NCBI GenBank assembly: GCA_025964775.1
Contig: JAOPYE010000016.1
Coordinates: 1-48,783 of the forward strand
From: Marmoricola sp.
GTDB lineage: Bacteria; Actinomycetota; Actinomycetes; Propionibacteriales; Nocardioidaceae
DNA length: 48,783 bases
Reading direction: 5' to 3'
The translations under genes and the position numbers were made by a program. Under the pieces are notes generated by a model that had not been told where the DNA came from, ran no database searches, and was given only the letters and a program-made list of their open reading frames with translations. Positions 15,842 to 23,684 of this stretch are shown here, in pieces. Numbering within the stretch: the first letter of the stretch is position 1; every line of letters starts with the position of its first letter.

Positions 15842-17362
15842 TCAGATCAGCCCGCCGACGATCTCGTCGAGAGGCTCGGGCTGGCCGCTCTCCTGGTGGA
15901 ACCGAGTGCCGCCACGGATCAGAGCGCCGGTGAGGACTGCGCCTGCCCAGAAGGCGCCTGCGGCCCACCAGTAGCCGACGGCGAACCCGTGCACGGTGGC
16001 GTCAACGACGGCAGTGCTGCCGTGGTCGGCGAGGTAGTTGCTGTTCGCTGTGGCGACGAAGGTGCTGATCACGGCTATGCCGAGGGCCGCGCCGAGCTGT
16101 TGCGACACGTTGTTGAGGGCGCCTGCAGCACCGGCGTCACGCGGTTCGACGCCCATCTGGGAGAGAGCGACCGCTGAGACGATGGCCGAGCCGATGCCGG
16201 CCCCGGCCAGGATCAGCCCGGGCAGCACCCAGGCCGCGTAGTGACTGCTCGCGTCGGCCTGGGTCAGCAGCGCTGCCCCGGCTCCGCCGATGGTCAGACC
16301 GCCGGCGACGATGGCCCGCATGGTCAGGCGCTGCACCAGGACGCTCTGCGTCACCGTGGCGACGACGGCGACGGTCACCATCATCGGCAGGAACGCGAGT
16401 CCGGTCTTGATCGGGGAGTATCCCAGCACGCCCTGGAAGTAGTAGGTCAAGAACAGGAACAGCGCGAAGACCCCCGCCTGACCCAGCAAGAGTGTCAGGA
16501 GGCCGGCACCGCGGTTGCGGTCGGCGACCACGCGCAGCGGGACCAGCGGGTGATGGTCAATCTTCTGGAAGGTGACGAAGACGGTCAGCAGGAGGCCGCC
16601 GGCGATGAGAGAGGTCAGGGTGATGGCTGCGCCCCAACCATCGGTTCCGGCTTTCGATGCTCCGAAGACCAACCCGAAGACCCCCGCCGTCCCGAGGATG
16701 GTGCTCGGCACTGAAAGCTTGGGCTTGTTGGGCTCAGAGGAGTTGTGCAGCAGTGCGAGTGCGCCGACGATCCCGACGACAGCGAAGACGACGTTGACGT
16801 ACATGGTCCAGCGCCAGTTGGCGTAGTCGGTCAGTACCCCACCGAGCATCAGACCGATTGCCGAGGAGCTCCCGGCGACGGCGCCGAAGATCGCGAACGC
16901 TTTGTTGAGCTCGTTGCGGTCGGTGAAGATGATCATGATCAGCGACAACGCCGCAGGCGCCATGACTGCGGCGAATCCGCCCTGCACGGCGCGGGCCGTG
17001 ATGAGTGTCGCGATGTTGGGGGCCGCGCCGCCCACAGCGGAGGCGGCCGCAAACCCGACGAGACCCACGATGAACACGTTCTTGCGCCCGAACGCGTCGG
17101 CAAGCCGTCCCCCGAGCAGGAGCAAACTGCCGAAGGACAGCAAGTAGGCAGTGATCACCCACCCGCGGGCGTCGTCGGAGAAGCCGAGGTCTGCTTGTAT
17201 CGAGGGCAGCGCGACGTTCACGATGGTCGCGTCCAGCAGCAGCATCATCTGGGCGATGAGAATCACGCCCAGAGCCAGCCAACGTCGCTGGTGGTGGGGA
17301 TTCTCGGGAGCGGCTGGGTGCGCTCCGGCGGCCACGGCGGGCTCGCTGGTGTTGGTGGTCAT
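15842..17362 (-). CDS. MFS drug efflux transporter, DHA2 (14-helix) family
   Basis: A 506-residue transporter with 14 predicted helices. Motif D1-like LLLDATIVNVALPSIQADLG, motif A GGRLADAFGRKNVF and the antiporter motif C region AVAGSSSAIGLMLGGVLTD identify the EmrB/QacA (DHA2) subfamily, which exports drugs using the proton gradient. The start at 17362 has AGGAG ten bases upstream; a longer reading to 17440 would run through the operator and is rejected. It is divergent from a TetR gene with a three-site operator between them, so induction by its substrate is expected. Substrate unknown. Confidence 0.92.
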   Translation of the reverse strand: MTTNTSEPAVAAGAHPAAPENPHHQRRWLALGVILIAQMMLLLDATIVNVALPSIQADLGFSDDARGWVITAYLLSFGSLLLLGGRLADAFGRKNVFIVGLVGFAAASAVGGAAPNIATLITARAVQGGFAAVMAPAALSLIMIIFTDRNELNKAFAIFGAVAGSSSAIGLMLGGVLTDYANWRWTMYVNVVFAVVGIVGALALLHNSSEPNKPKLSVPSTILGTAGVFGLVFGASKAGTDGWGAAITLTSLIAGGLLLTVFVTFQKIDHHPLVPLRVVADRNRGAGLLTLLLGQAGVFALFLFLTYYFQGVLGYSPIKTGLAFLPMMVTVAVVATVTQSVLVQRLTMRAIVAGGLTIGGAGAALLTQADASSHYAAWVLPGLILAGAGIGSAIVSAVALSQMGVEPRDAGAAGALNNVSQQLGAALGIAVISTFVATANSNYLADHGSTAVVDATVHGFAVGYWWAAGAFWAGAVLTGALIRGGTRFHQESGQPEPLDEIVGGLI

Positions 17363-17400
17363 CTTGTTCACTCCTGGTCGGTAAGTCGGAGCGCCAAGTT

Positions 17401-17468
17401 GAGGCACCCCTCCGGTAGTTGGAGGTGTAACCGGAGGCATGCCTCATTCTATTCCGGAGGGGTGCCTC
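17401..17468. promoter_or_regulatory. Three-site TetR operator between the MFS pump and its regulator
   Basis: Three copies of GAGG-N4-CCTC lie at 17401-17412 (CACC), 17434-17445 (CATG, a perfect 12-base palindrome) and 17457-17468 (GGTG). The outer two also form a perfect 15-base inverted repeat (17401-17415 with 17454-17468). The right copy lies within the promoter of the TetR gene; the left is near the MFS start. This suggests cooperative repression in both directions. Confidence 0.85.
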
Positions 17469-17479
17469 CGCACAGTTGG

Positions 17480-17485
17480 TAGACT
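17480..17485 (+). promoter_or_regulatory. -10 box of the TetR gene, leaderless start
   Basis: TAGACT ends six bases before the ATG at 17492, which would place the transcription start at or next to the A of the start codon. No Shine-Dalgarno is present. The nearest operator copy ends 12 bases upstream of this box. Confidence 0.6.
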
Positions 17486-17491
17486 GCTCGT

Positions 17492-18154
17492 ATGAGCCAG
17501 ACCGACGTCCACCAGGTGCAGCGCCCCCTGCGCCGCGACGCCCGGGAGAGCCACGACAAACTCATTGCGGCGGCGCAGGCAGAGTTCGCCGCCCGCGGCG
17601 TCGAGGCCTCCCTGGAGAAGATCGCGCGCGACGCCGGCGTCGCCATCGGCACCCTGTATCGCCACTTCCCCACGCGCCTGGACCTACTCATGGCCGCCCT
17701 CAGGCCACGGCTCCAGGAGTTCCTCGACGGGGCCGACAAGGCTCTGGCGATGGGCGAACCCTGGGACGGGTTCGTCGCCTATCTGGAGAACCTGTTCGCC
17801 GTACAGGCGGGAGACCGAGGCTTCAACGACTTCCTCTCCCGCCGCTTCCCCGGCAACGCCGAGACCGAGCACATCCACGACGTGATGTGCCAACAGATCG
17901 ATGACGTTCTCGCCCGGGCCCAGGAAGTTGGCAAGGCCCGCCCCGACATCACCCGGGCAGACATCGTCAACCTCATCTGGTCCAACGGCCGGATCATCGA
18001 CGCCACCAGCGCCAAGGCGCCCACGGCCTGGCGACGCCAGCTCCACCTCATGCTCGACGCCTACCGGGCCGAGCGGGCACACCCGCTCCCCGAGCCACCC
18101 ATGACCGACGAGCAGCTCTACGACGCGATGGTCCACCTCAGCGAGGCAAAGTAG
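17492..18154 (+). CDS. TetR/AcrR family transcriptional regulator of the MFS pump
   Basis: A 220-residue TetR protein. The HTH spans about residues 40-61 (SLEKIARDAGVAIGTLYRHF), and a variable ligand domain follows with the pattern GFNDFLSRRFPGNAETEHIHD. The family type resembles the SetR/TetR_C_37-like actinobacterial repressors of efflux pumps. It starts on a probably leaderless mRNA and is divergent from the DHA2 transporter. Drug-responsive repression of both genes is the likely role. Confidence 0.9.
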   Translation: MSQTDVHQVQRPLRRDARESHDKLIAAAQAEFAARGVEASLEKIARDAGVAIGTLYRHFPTRLDLLMAALRPRLQEFLDGADKALAMGEPWDGFVAYLENLFAVQAGDRGFNDFLSRRFPGNAETEHIHDVMCQQIDDVLARAQEVGKARPDITRADIVNLIWSNGRIIDATSAKAPTAWRRQLHLMLDAYRAERAHPLPEPPMTDEQLYDAMVHLSEAK

Positions 18155-18164
18155 GCCGAGGTCA

Positions 18165-18443
18165 TCAGGGGCTGAGCCGAGCCAGTTTGCTTTGAAGCCT
18201 GTGCACCTCCGCCTCCAAGGCCAGGACATGTTCGATGCCTGCGATGTTCAGGCCGGCATCCAGTAGTGCGCGGATCTGCAGGAGCCGATCGACGTCTGCG
18301 CTGCTGTAGCGCCGGGATCCGCCGTCCGTACGCGCAGGTTCGAGGAGCCCGTTGCGTTCATAGGCGCGCAGGTTCTGCACCGAGGTTCCCGCCAGCTCGG
18401 CAGCAACCGAAATAGCAAAAACCCCGCGGTTCGGGTCGAGCAT
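18165..18443 (-). CDS. MerR family regulator, HspR-like
   Basis: A 92-residue short MerR protein of HspR type. VFAISVAAELAGTSVQNLRAYERNGLLEP (shown in parts) is the winged helix with the RAYERNGL turn, GGSRRYSSADVDRL the wing and AEVHRLQSKLARL a short dimerisation helix. The ATG at 18443 has GAGGTG five bases upstream; an ATG at 18473 is preceded directly by GGAGG with no space. It is divergent from Hsp20, so repression of hsp20 in the absence of stress is likely. The classical HAIR operator CTTGAGT-N7-ACTCAAG is not seen. Confidence 0.87.
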   Translation of the reverse strand: MLDPNRGVFAISVAAELAGTSVQNLRAYERNGLLEPARTDGGSRRYSSADVDRLLQIRALLDAGLNIAGIEHVLALEAEVHRLQSKLARLSP

Positions 18444-18477
18444 CGCTTCACCTCTTGCGTCGCCCATCCTCCGTGTG

Positions 18478-18514
18478 CTAGATAAAATCTATATCAGCCA
18501 GTACAACTCTGGCT
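18478..18514. promoter_or_regulatory. Hsp20/HspR intergenic operator candidates
   Basis: The 96-base gap between the divergent genes contains AGCCAG-TACAACT-CTGGCT, a 6+7+6 inverted repeat at 18496-18514 with the same 7-base spacing as HAIR, and AGAT-AAA-ATCT just to its left. It is clearly less GC-rich than its flanks. AAGGAGG at 18526-18532 is the Hsp20 ribosome site. Confidence 0.6.
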
Positions 18515-18539
18515 AGCCGTCAGACAAGGAGGATTTGTC

Positions 18540-18962
18540 ATGTTGCTGCGTACCGCAGACCCGTTCCGTGAGTTCGAACGCCTGACCCAACAGTTTGCCG
18601 GGACGACCAATCGTCCTGCGGTCATGCCGATGGACGCCTGGCGTGAAGGCGATGCATTCATCCTCGAGTTCGACCTGCCCGGCATTGCCAAGGAGAGCAT
18701 CGATCTCGACGTCGAACGCAACGTCCTGACCGTCCGCGCTGAGCGAATCTCGCGCAACGGCGACTGGGAAATGCTGGCAACCGAGCGCCCCAAGGGCCTG
18801 TTCAGCCGGCAGCTGGTCCTAGGTGACAACCTCGATCTCGAGCGCATCGACGCCGCCTACTCCGACGGCGTCCTGCGCCTGAGCATCCCGGTCGCCGAGA
18901 AGGCCAAGCCACGCAAGATCGAAGTGCGCACCACCACCGAGAACGCCGCGATCGAATCCTGA
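18540..18962 (+). CDS. Hsp20/alpha-crystallin small heat-shock protein
   Basis: A 140-residue small heat-shock protein. The alpha-crystallin domain covers about residues 31-128 ([19 protein letters not shown], then [10 protein letters not shown] and [20 protein letters not shown]), and KIEV near the end is the I-x-V anchor that docks on a neighbouring subunit. It holds unfolding proteins as an ATP-independent chaperone. The ribosome site AAGGAGG is strong. It is divergent from an HspR-like repressor and followed by a large hairpin. Confidence 0.95.
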   Translation: MLLRTADPFREFERLTQQFAGTTNRPAVMPMDAWREGDAFILEFDLPGIAKESIDLDVERNVLTVRAERISRNGDWEMLATERPKGLFSRQLVLGDNLDLERIDAAYSDGVLRLSIPVAEKAKPRKIEVRTTTENAAIES

Positions 18963-18989
18963 CCCCCATCAACCGAAGGGCGCCAGCAC

Positions 18990-19025
18990 GGGTCTGCCCA
19001 GAGCCGACCGGCTCTGGGCAGACCC
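18990..19025 (+). terminator. Perfect 16-base-pair hairpin after hsp20
   Basis: Bases 18990-19005 pair without mismatch with 19010-19025 around a 4-base loop GACC. No T tract follows, so it may act as a terminator, an attenuator or an mRNA-stabilising 3' end for hsp20. A Shine-Dalgarno (AAAGGGG) and the next gene follow 27 bases later on the same strand. Confidence 0.7.
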
Positions 19026-19052
19026 ACCTGAGAAGACGAAAGGGGAAACCGG

Positions 19053-19436
19053 ATGTATCCCTCCAAGGAAGCGCGCGAGCTCGCCATCCTGTTGCGCATC
19101 AGCCGAGAACTCGACATCGTCGGCGACCTCACCGCTACCGTGGACAACCCCTCCGAGTTACTCGCCTGGGCCAACATCCTCGACGGTGCCGACATCCTGG
19201 CGTGGCGCGCAAAGGACTCAGGCCACCGATACGTGCAAGTCACGGCCAACCGCACCCGTGCCCCAATCCGGGGACGCGTGACCGCCGTACTGCCCGCCGA
19301 ACAACACCCCGACTTCTGGAACGCCTTGGCCCCCGCAGACCTAGACACCGGCATCGTGGTGAAACCCAGCCTGCCGGATCTCGTCGGCGCGTGGTCCCAG
19401 ATGCCCATCACGGCCCCAGACCTCGAAAGCGCATAG
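19053..19436 (+). CDS. Hypothetical protein downstream of hsp20
   Basis: A 127-residue soluble protein with no recognised domain. It begins MYPSKEARELAILLRISREL, has a helix-rich first half with LLAWANILDGADILAW, a basic centre (HRYVQVTANRTRAPIRGRV) and a Pro-rich end. AAAGGGGAAA lies upstream of the ATG. It follows hsp20 in the same direction across a hairpin, so it may share heat-shock control by readthrough. Function is unknown. Confidence 0.72.
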   Translation: MYPSKEARELAILLRISRELDIVGDLTATVDNPSELLAWANILDGADILAWRAKDSGHRYVQVTANRTRAPIRGRVTAVLPAEQHPDFWNALAPADLDTGIVVKPSLPDLVGAWSQMPITAPDLESA

Positions 19437-19662
19437 GCGTTCAAGCAGTCGAACCTCTCGTGACAGAAAGACGTATATATCACCCGAAACCGGTCTAATA
19501 TGCCCTGGTGGGGCGGGCCCGTGCATGATTGCCATTGGTCCCGGGTCATGGGGTCACGTGGCACTGGGCGAAGCCATCACGTGTACGGAGACTGGCATTG
19601 AGGGGCGTGCTCTGCCTCGTCTGACGGGTTTCACATCACTGGTGGCAGAGGGGGTGGCGGGC
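19437..19662. promoter_or_regulatory. Upstream region of the histidine kinase gene
   Basis: About 225 bases without a gene. It contains AT-rich elements unusual for the window: ACGTATATAT at 19471-19480 and TAATAT at 19496-19501, the latter a reasonable -10 box. An in-frame ATG at 19525 lies before the chosen kinase start. No palindromic operator was noticed. Confidence 0.4.
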
Positions 19663-21459
19663 ATGAGTCTCGTCTCGTCTGCGCTACCCACAGGATCGGA
19701 CCTGTGGCGTCGCTGGATCGCCGATCGTGGGTCGCGGGCGATCGTCGGGCTCAGCTGTTTCCTTGTCGTCTACGTCGGCTGGCAGGTCTTCCATTGGGGC
19801 GGCCCGGGCCTCAAGCAGACGATCGGCGATGTCGCGTTCTGGCCGGTCAACCTGACGGCCGCGATCCTGGCCTTCCGTGTTGCGTGGACCAAGTCGTTCC
19901 GGTCGCGCCTGCGGCGCGCGTGGCTCCTGATCGGTCTGGGCCTGTTGGCCTACCTGCTCGGCGCGGTGTTGCAGTTGGTGTACGAATCGGTGCTTCGCGA
20001 CACGCCTGATGCGTCGTTCGCGGACGCCGCCTATTTGGCGTTCTATCCCCTTGTGTTCGCAGGGATCTTGCAATTTCCACGTGATCGGTTCCAAGGTTTC
20101 GCACTGGTTCGCGTGTGTCTTGATGCTGCCGCGACGGTGGTCGCGGGTGCCGCGATCGTGTGGTTTGTCACGCTTGCCTCGGCGACGGGATCTCCTGACA
20201 ACCGGCTTCAGCTGGTCGCGCTCATCGCTTACCCTGGCGGCGATCTGATCCTCATCCTCGCGTTGACAGCGCTCGCCGTGCGCACCCGCCGGATTCTCGG
20301 CGCCTGGGCTCTGGGCCTGATCAAGGGCAGTCTGGTTCTGTACATCGCCACGGACATCGTCTACGGGCGCCTGACGCTTGCAGGCACATATTCTGGAGGC
20401 ACCTGGGTCGATGCTGGGTGGATGTTTGCGATCGCGATGCTCGCGGCGAGCGCAAACGAGCAGTACCGAGTTGCCAAGTCGGGTTTGTCTCCGGGAGAAG
20501 CCCGCCATGCCGAAGGCGGTTTCGTACTTCTTCCGTATGTCGCCAGCGCAGTGACCTTCGTGCTCATGGTCTTCTCCCTCCGAGCCGAGGGGAGAGTCAC
20601 AGTCGTGGCTGTCGCTCTTCTTGGCGCTGTGCTTGTGATCGTCCTTGCGCGGGGCCACTGGTCGACGCTGGACAGCCGGCGCAGCCATCGGCTGGCCGAA
20701 CAGGCCAGATCGGAGTTCTTTGCCACGGTCTCGCATGAATTGCGGACCCCACTGACCGCGATCCGCGGGTTCTGCGAGCTCCTGGCCGACTCGGATGACC
20801 TGTCAGATGAAGGGCGCGAGTTCGTACGGATCATCCAACGCAACGCGGTGCGCGAAGAGCGCATCGTCGCCGACCTGCTGTTCTTGAACTCCAACGACTT
20901 CGTCCGGCGCACCCAGACCGCCGAAGTCGACCTGGTCGGACTCGTGAGTGACGCGGTCACCTCGAACACTCCTAGCGCCGACCACGCCCGCGTCGCCATT
21001 GAGTGGACCCCAGCGGAGCATCAGATCCTCGTACACGTCGATCCAATCCGCATGGGCCAAGTCGTCGACAACCTCCTCACGAACGCCATCAAGTTCTCAG
21101 GCGCCGACACAGTCGTCTGGGTCGCAGTCAGTGCTGTCCTTGGTACAGCATCGGTACGAGTGGGAGACAGCGGCCCCGGGATACCCCACGATGAGGAGAC
21201 CCGCGTCTTCGAACGGCTTTATCGCGGAGAGTTCGCACGTGACAACGTGATCCCCGGCGCCGGCCTCGGACTCGCGATTGCCCGCGGGATCGTCGAAACT
21301 TTCGACGGCTCGATCTGCGTCGAACCGCACAAGGGCCGCGGCGCCCTGTTCCGGATCGATCTCCCGACCGGCTCCTTGCAACGGGTGCCGTACCGGCACC
21401 ACGAAACCACGTCTAGCCCGCACCTGGATGAACGCCGACCGCAGGAACTGGTGCCGTAG
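19663..21459 (+). CDS. Orphan membrane-bound sensor histidine kinase
   Basis: A 598-residue kinase. The N-terminal 330 residues hold about ten membrane helices with no periplasmic sensor domain (first GLSCFLVVYVGWQVF). The kinase core follows: H-box FFATVSHELRTPLTAIRG with phospho-acceptor His358, N-box DNLLTNAIKFS, G1 VGDSGPGIP, F-box VFERLYRG and G2 GAGLGLAIARG. All catalytic motifs are intact. The ATG at 19663 follows a G-rich stretch; an in-frame ATG at 19525 would add 46 residues without clear character. No response regulator lies beside it, so its partner is elsewhere. A membrane-embedded sensor suggests an envelope or membrane-state signal. Confidence 0.9.
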   Translation: MSLVSSALPTGSDLWRRWIADRGSRAIVGLSCFLVVYVGWQVFHWGGPGLKQTIGDVAFWPVNLTAAILAFRVAWTKSFRSRLRRAWLLIGLGLLAYLLGAVLQLVYESVLRDTPDASFADAAYLAFYPLVFAGILQFPRDRFQGFALVRVCLDAAATVVAGAAIVWFVTLASATGSPDNRLQLVALIAYPGGDLILILALTALAVRTRRILGAWALGLIKGSLVLYIATDIVYGRLTLAGTYSGGTWVDAGWMFAIAMLAASANEQYRVAKSGLSPGEARHAEGGFVLLPYVASAVTFVLMVFSLRAEGRVTVVAVALLGAVLVIVLARGHWSTLDSRRSHRLAEQARSEFFATVSHELRTPLTAIRGFCELLADSDDLSDEGREFVRIIQRNAVREERIVADLLFLNSNDFVRRTQTAEVDLVGLVSDAVTSNTPSADHARVAIEWTPAEHQILVHVDPIRMGQVVDNLLTNAIKFSGADTVVWVAVSAVLGTASVRVGDSGPGIPHDEETRVFERLYRGEFARDNVIPGAGLGLAIARGIVETFDGSICVEPHKGRGALFRIDLPTGSLQRVPYRHHETTSSPHLDERRPQELVP

Positions 21460-21528
21460 TCCGTCAGTCCGTGCCGGTCGGTGCTGCAGGCGGCGGTTCA
21501 CGCACCAGCCCGCCACAAGATCATGACG

Positions 21529-22030
21529 TCAGGATGAGGGGAAGGCGCTGCGCGTCTGCATCTCTTTGGCGACAGTCGGGGCGGCGCTGTCCGGCACTGC
21601 GAGTAGGCCGGCGACGACGCCGTCGATGTCGGCCTGGGACCTGTTCTGGCTCAGCTTGGCTTTGCCGGTGGCGGTGTCGACCCGATGTCGATTCCGACGA
21701 TCCCGCGGAGTTGTCCGCTGATGTAATCCGGCGGCGCGTCGGTCGGGGCCCAGGGCTTGTCGCGGTCGTTCTCGTGCTGGTGGGTGAGCAGGCTGACCGC
21801 CTCGAGTAAGCGGTCGGGGTCGTGGAAGATGTTGATGGTGCCCCGGAGCTCGACGGCTGTGTAGTTCCAGGTGGGGACGACTCGTCCGTGCTCGGCTTTG
21901 GCGGCGTGCCACGACGGGGAGATGTATGCCTGGTGTCCCTGGCAGACGAAGAGTGCAGGGGTGTCCGGCCCGACGGTGCGCCACTGCGGGTTCGCCCTGG
22001 CCAGGTGCGCGATCACGTGGGTGGTGCGCT
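21529..22030 (-). pseudogene. Decayed PaiB-family FMN-binding regulator
   Basis: The reverse strand encodes the C-terminal two-thirds of a PaiB protein (HLARANPQWRTVG, YISPSWHAAKAEHGRVVPTW, ISGQLRGIVGIDI). It then needs a one-base shift near 21683 to continue as VDTATGKAKLSQNRSQADIDGV, a PaiB C-terminus. The N-terminal 55-65 residues of the family are missing: the remnant begins directly after the lysE stop at 22031. So it has both a 5' deletion and a frameshift. PaiB-like proteins are FMN-binding repressors or pyridoxamine-oxidase-fold proteins. It is almost certainly non-functional. Confidence 0.85.
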
Positions 22031-22654
22031 TTAGCCGAGGGCAAGGTTCGCGGCGACCGTGACCATCGTGGCGGCCACGACGAGCTCGAGCACCTGCCAC
22101 GCGCGGGGGCGAGCCAGCAGAGGTGCGAGTTTCCGCGCGCCGAACCCGAGACTGGTGAACCACACGATGCTCGCACTTGCCGCACCGGCGGCGAAGACCC
22201 ATCGGCCATCGAGGATGCCGCCGGTGGCGTCGTGAGTGGCTGCGATGGAGCCGATGAGCAGCACGGTGTCGAGGTAGACATGTGGGTTGAGCCAGGTCAG
22301 TGCGGCGGCTCGGCCGAGAACCCGGCCCCGAGGTTCCAACGCGGCTGCTCCAGCACCGGTGCTCAGGGCGGCCGGGTGCAACGCACGCCGGAAGGACGCG
22401 GCCGCGTACCAGAGCAGGAAGGCAACCCCGAACCAGGTCACGGCGTCGACGACCCACCCGGCGTGGGTCACCACGGTCCCGACCCCGGCGACACCAGCGG
22501 CGATCAGGATGACGTCAGACACGGAGCACAGTGCGACCACCGCGGCGGTGTGGCTCCGGGTCAGCCCCTGGCGCAGGACGTAGGCGTTTTGGGCGCCGAT
22601 AGCGACGATGAGCGAACCGCCGGTCAGGAATCCGGCAACGAGGAGCGCGAGCAC
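22031..22654 (-). CDS. LysE/ArgO family amino-acid exporter
   Basis: A 207-residue exporter with six helices. GGSLIVAIGAQNAYVLRQGL is the LysE/ArgO signature, and LTWLNPHVYLDTVLLIG the second repeat's motif. Members export lysine, arginine or analogues. The GTG start is preceded directly by GGAGGG; TAGCGT at 22661-22666 (reverse strand) lies six bases upstream, so a leaderless start is probable. It is divergent from an ArgP/LysG-type LysR regulator, the known pairing for this exporter. Confidence 0.93.
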   Translation of the reverse strand: MLALLVAGFLTGGSLIVAIGAQNAYVLRQGLTRSHTAAVVALCSVSDVILIAAGVAGVGTVVTHAGWVVDAVTWFGVAFLLWYAAASFRRALHPAALSTGAGAAALEPRGRVLGRAAALTWLNPHVYLDTVLLIGSIAATHDATGGILDGRWVFAAGAASASIVWFTSLGFGARKLAPLLARPRAWQVLELVVAATMVTVAANLALG

Positions 22655-22693
22655 CCCTCCACGCTAGGAGCAGCCGGGTGAATAGCCCAGCGA

Positions 22694-22710
22694 ATGTTTC
22701 TGCATAACAT
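22694..22710. promoter_or_regulatory. LysR (LysG/ArgP) binding-site candidate
   Basis: ATGTT-TCTGCAT-AACAT is a 5+7+5 inverted repeat in the 78-base gap between the divergent lysE and regulator genes. It fits a LysR-type T-N11-A box. LysG-type proteins activate the exporter gene in response to basic amino acids. Confidence 0.5.
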
Positions 22711-22732
22711 GAAGAGGTGCTTCACTAGGCAG

Positions 22733-23620
22733 ATGAGATTCGACCCGGCTCAGCTCGAGACGCTCGCGGCAATCGCCGAGGAGGGCTCGTTCGAAGCAGC
22801 CGCACGCCTGCTGCACCTCACGCCGAGCGCGGTGAGCCAGCGGGTCCGAGCGCTGGAGGGCGCTGCCGGTCAGGTGCTGGTACGGCGAACGCTCCCGGCC
22901 GAAGTGACTCCTGCCGGAGCTCCGCTGCTGCGGCTCGCTCAGCAGCTGCAATTGCTCGCGGCCGAGGCGAGTGCGGAGCTGGGCGACGACGACGTCATCG
23001 ACATGCGAGTCGCAGTCAACGCCGACTCCTTGGCGACCTGGTTCAGGCCTGTGCTGGCCGAGGTCGCACGGCGCCCGGGCACGGCCTTGCGACTCGCGGT
23101 CGAGGACGAGGCCCACTCCCACGAACTGCTTCGCAGCGGGGCTGCCCTTGCGGCCGTCACCTCTGAGCCGAAGCCGGTCCAGGGGTGCTCAGTGGAACCG
23201 CTGGGGGCGTTGCGCTACCAAGCGGCAGTGGCACCGTGGCTGCTCGCCCAGCACCAACGAGGAACTCGCGTGGATTGGACGAGCATTCCGATGATCGTCT
23301 TCAACGAGAAGGACCAACTTCAACACGCCGTCCTGACTGCACGCAAAGCCTCCAGGCCGCGGGTGATTCACCGAGTCCCGAGCACCGCCGACTTCCTTGT
23401 GGCCGTACGAGCTGGGCTGGGCTGGGGGCTGGTGCCCGTGCACCAACTCACCCCGGAACCAGCACGCGGGGACCTGGTCCGGATGCCCGGAGCAGCACCG
23501 GTCGAGGTCGCCCTGTTCTGGCAGCGCTGGCGCCTGCCGAGCCCCGCGCTCGACACCCTGACCTCTGACGTCAGGGCCGCCGCCCGCTCAGGACTACGCC
23601 GGCCGGGCCGAGCTGACTGA
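22733..23620 (+). CDS. LysR family regulator, ArgP/LysG type
   Basis: A 295-residue LysR protein, the normal length for ArgP/LysG. The HTH is at about 5-62 (LETLAAIAEEGSFEAAARLL, then LTPSAVSQRVRALE), and the effector domain follows with the ArgP pattern VNADSLATWFRPVL and STADFLVAVRAGLGWGLVP. The ATG at 22733 is preferred to earlier in-frame ATGs because MRFDPAQLETLAAI is the family N-terminus. It is divergent from LysE and probably activates it when lysine or arginine accumulate. Confidence 0.93.
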   Translation: MRFDPAQLETLAAIAEEGSFEAAARLLHLTPSAVSQRVRALEGAAGQVLVRRTLPAEVTPAGAPLLRLAQQLQLLAAEASAELGDDDVIDMRVAVNADSLATWFRPVLAEVARRPGTALRLAVEDEAHSHELLRSGAALAAVTSEPKPVQGCSVEPLGALRYQAAVAPWLLAQHQRGTRVDWTSIPMIVFNEKDQLQHAVLTARKASRPRVIHRVPSTADFLVAVRAGLGWGLVPVHQLTPEPARGDLVRMPGAAPVEVALFWQRWRLPSPALDTLTSDVRAAARSGLRRPGRAD

Positions 23621-23684
23621 GACGCGGTGGCGCTCACCTGGATATTCGACCGCTTGAATCAGAGCGGGTGCATCTGACCTCGCG

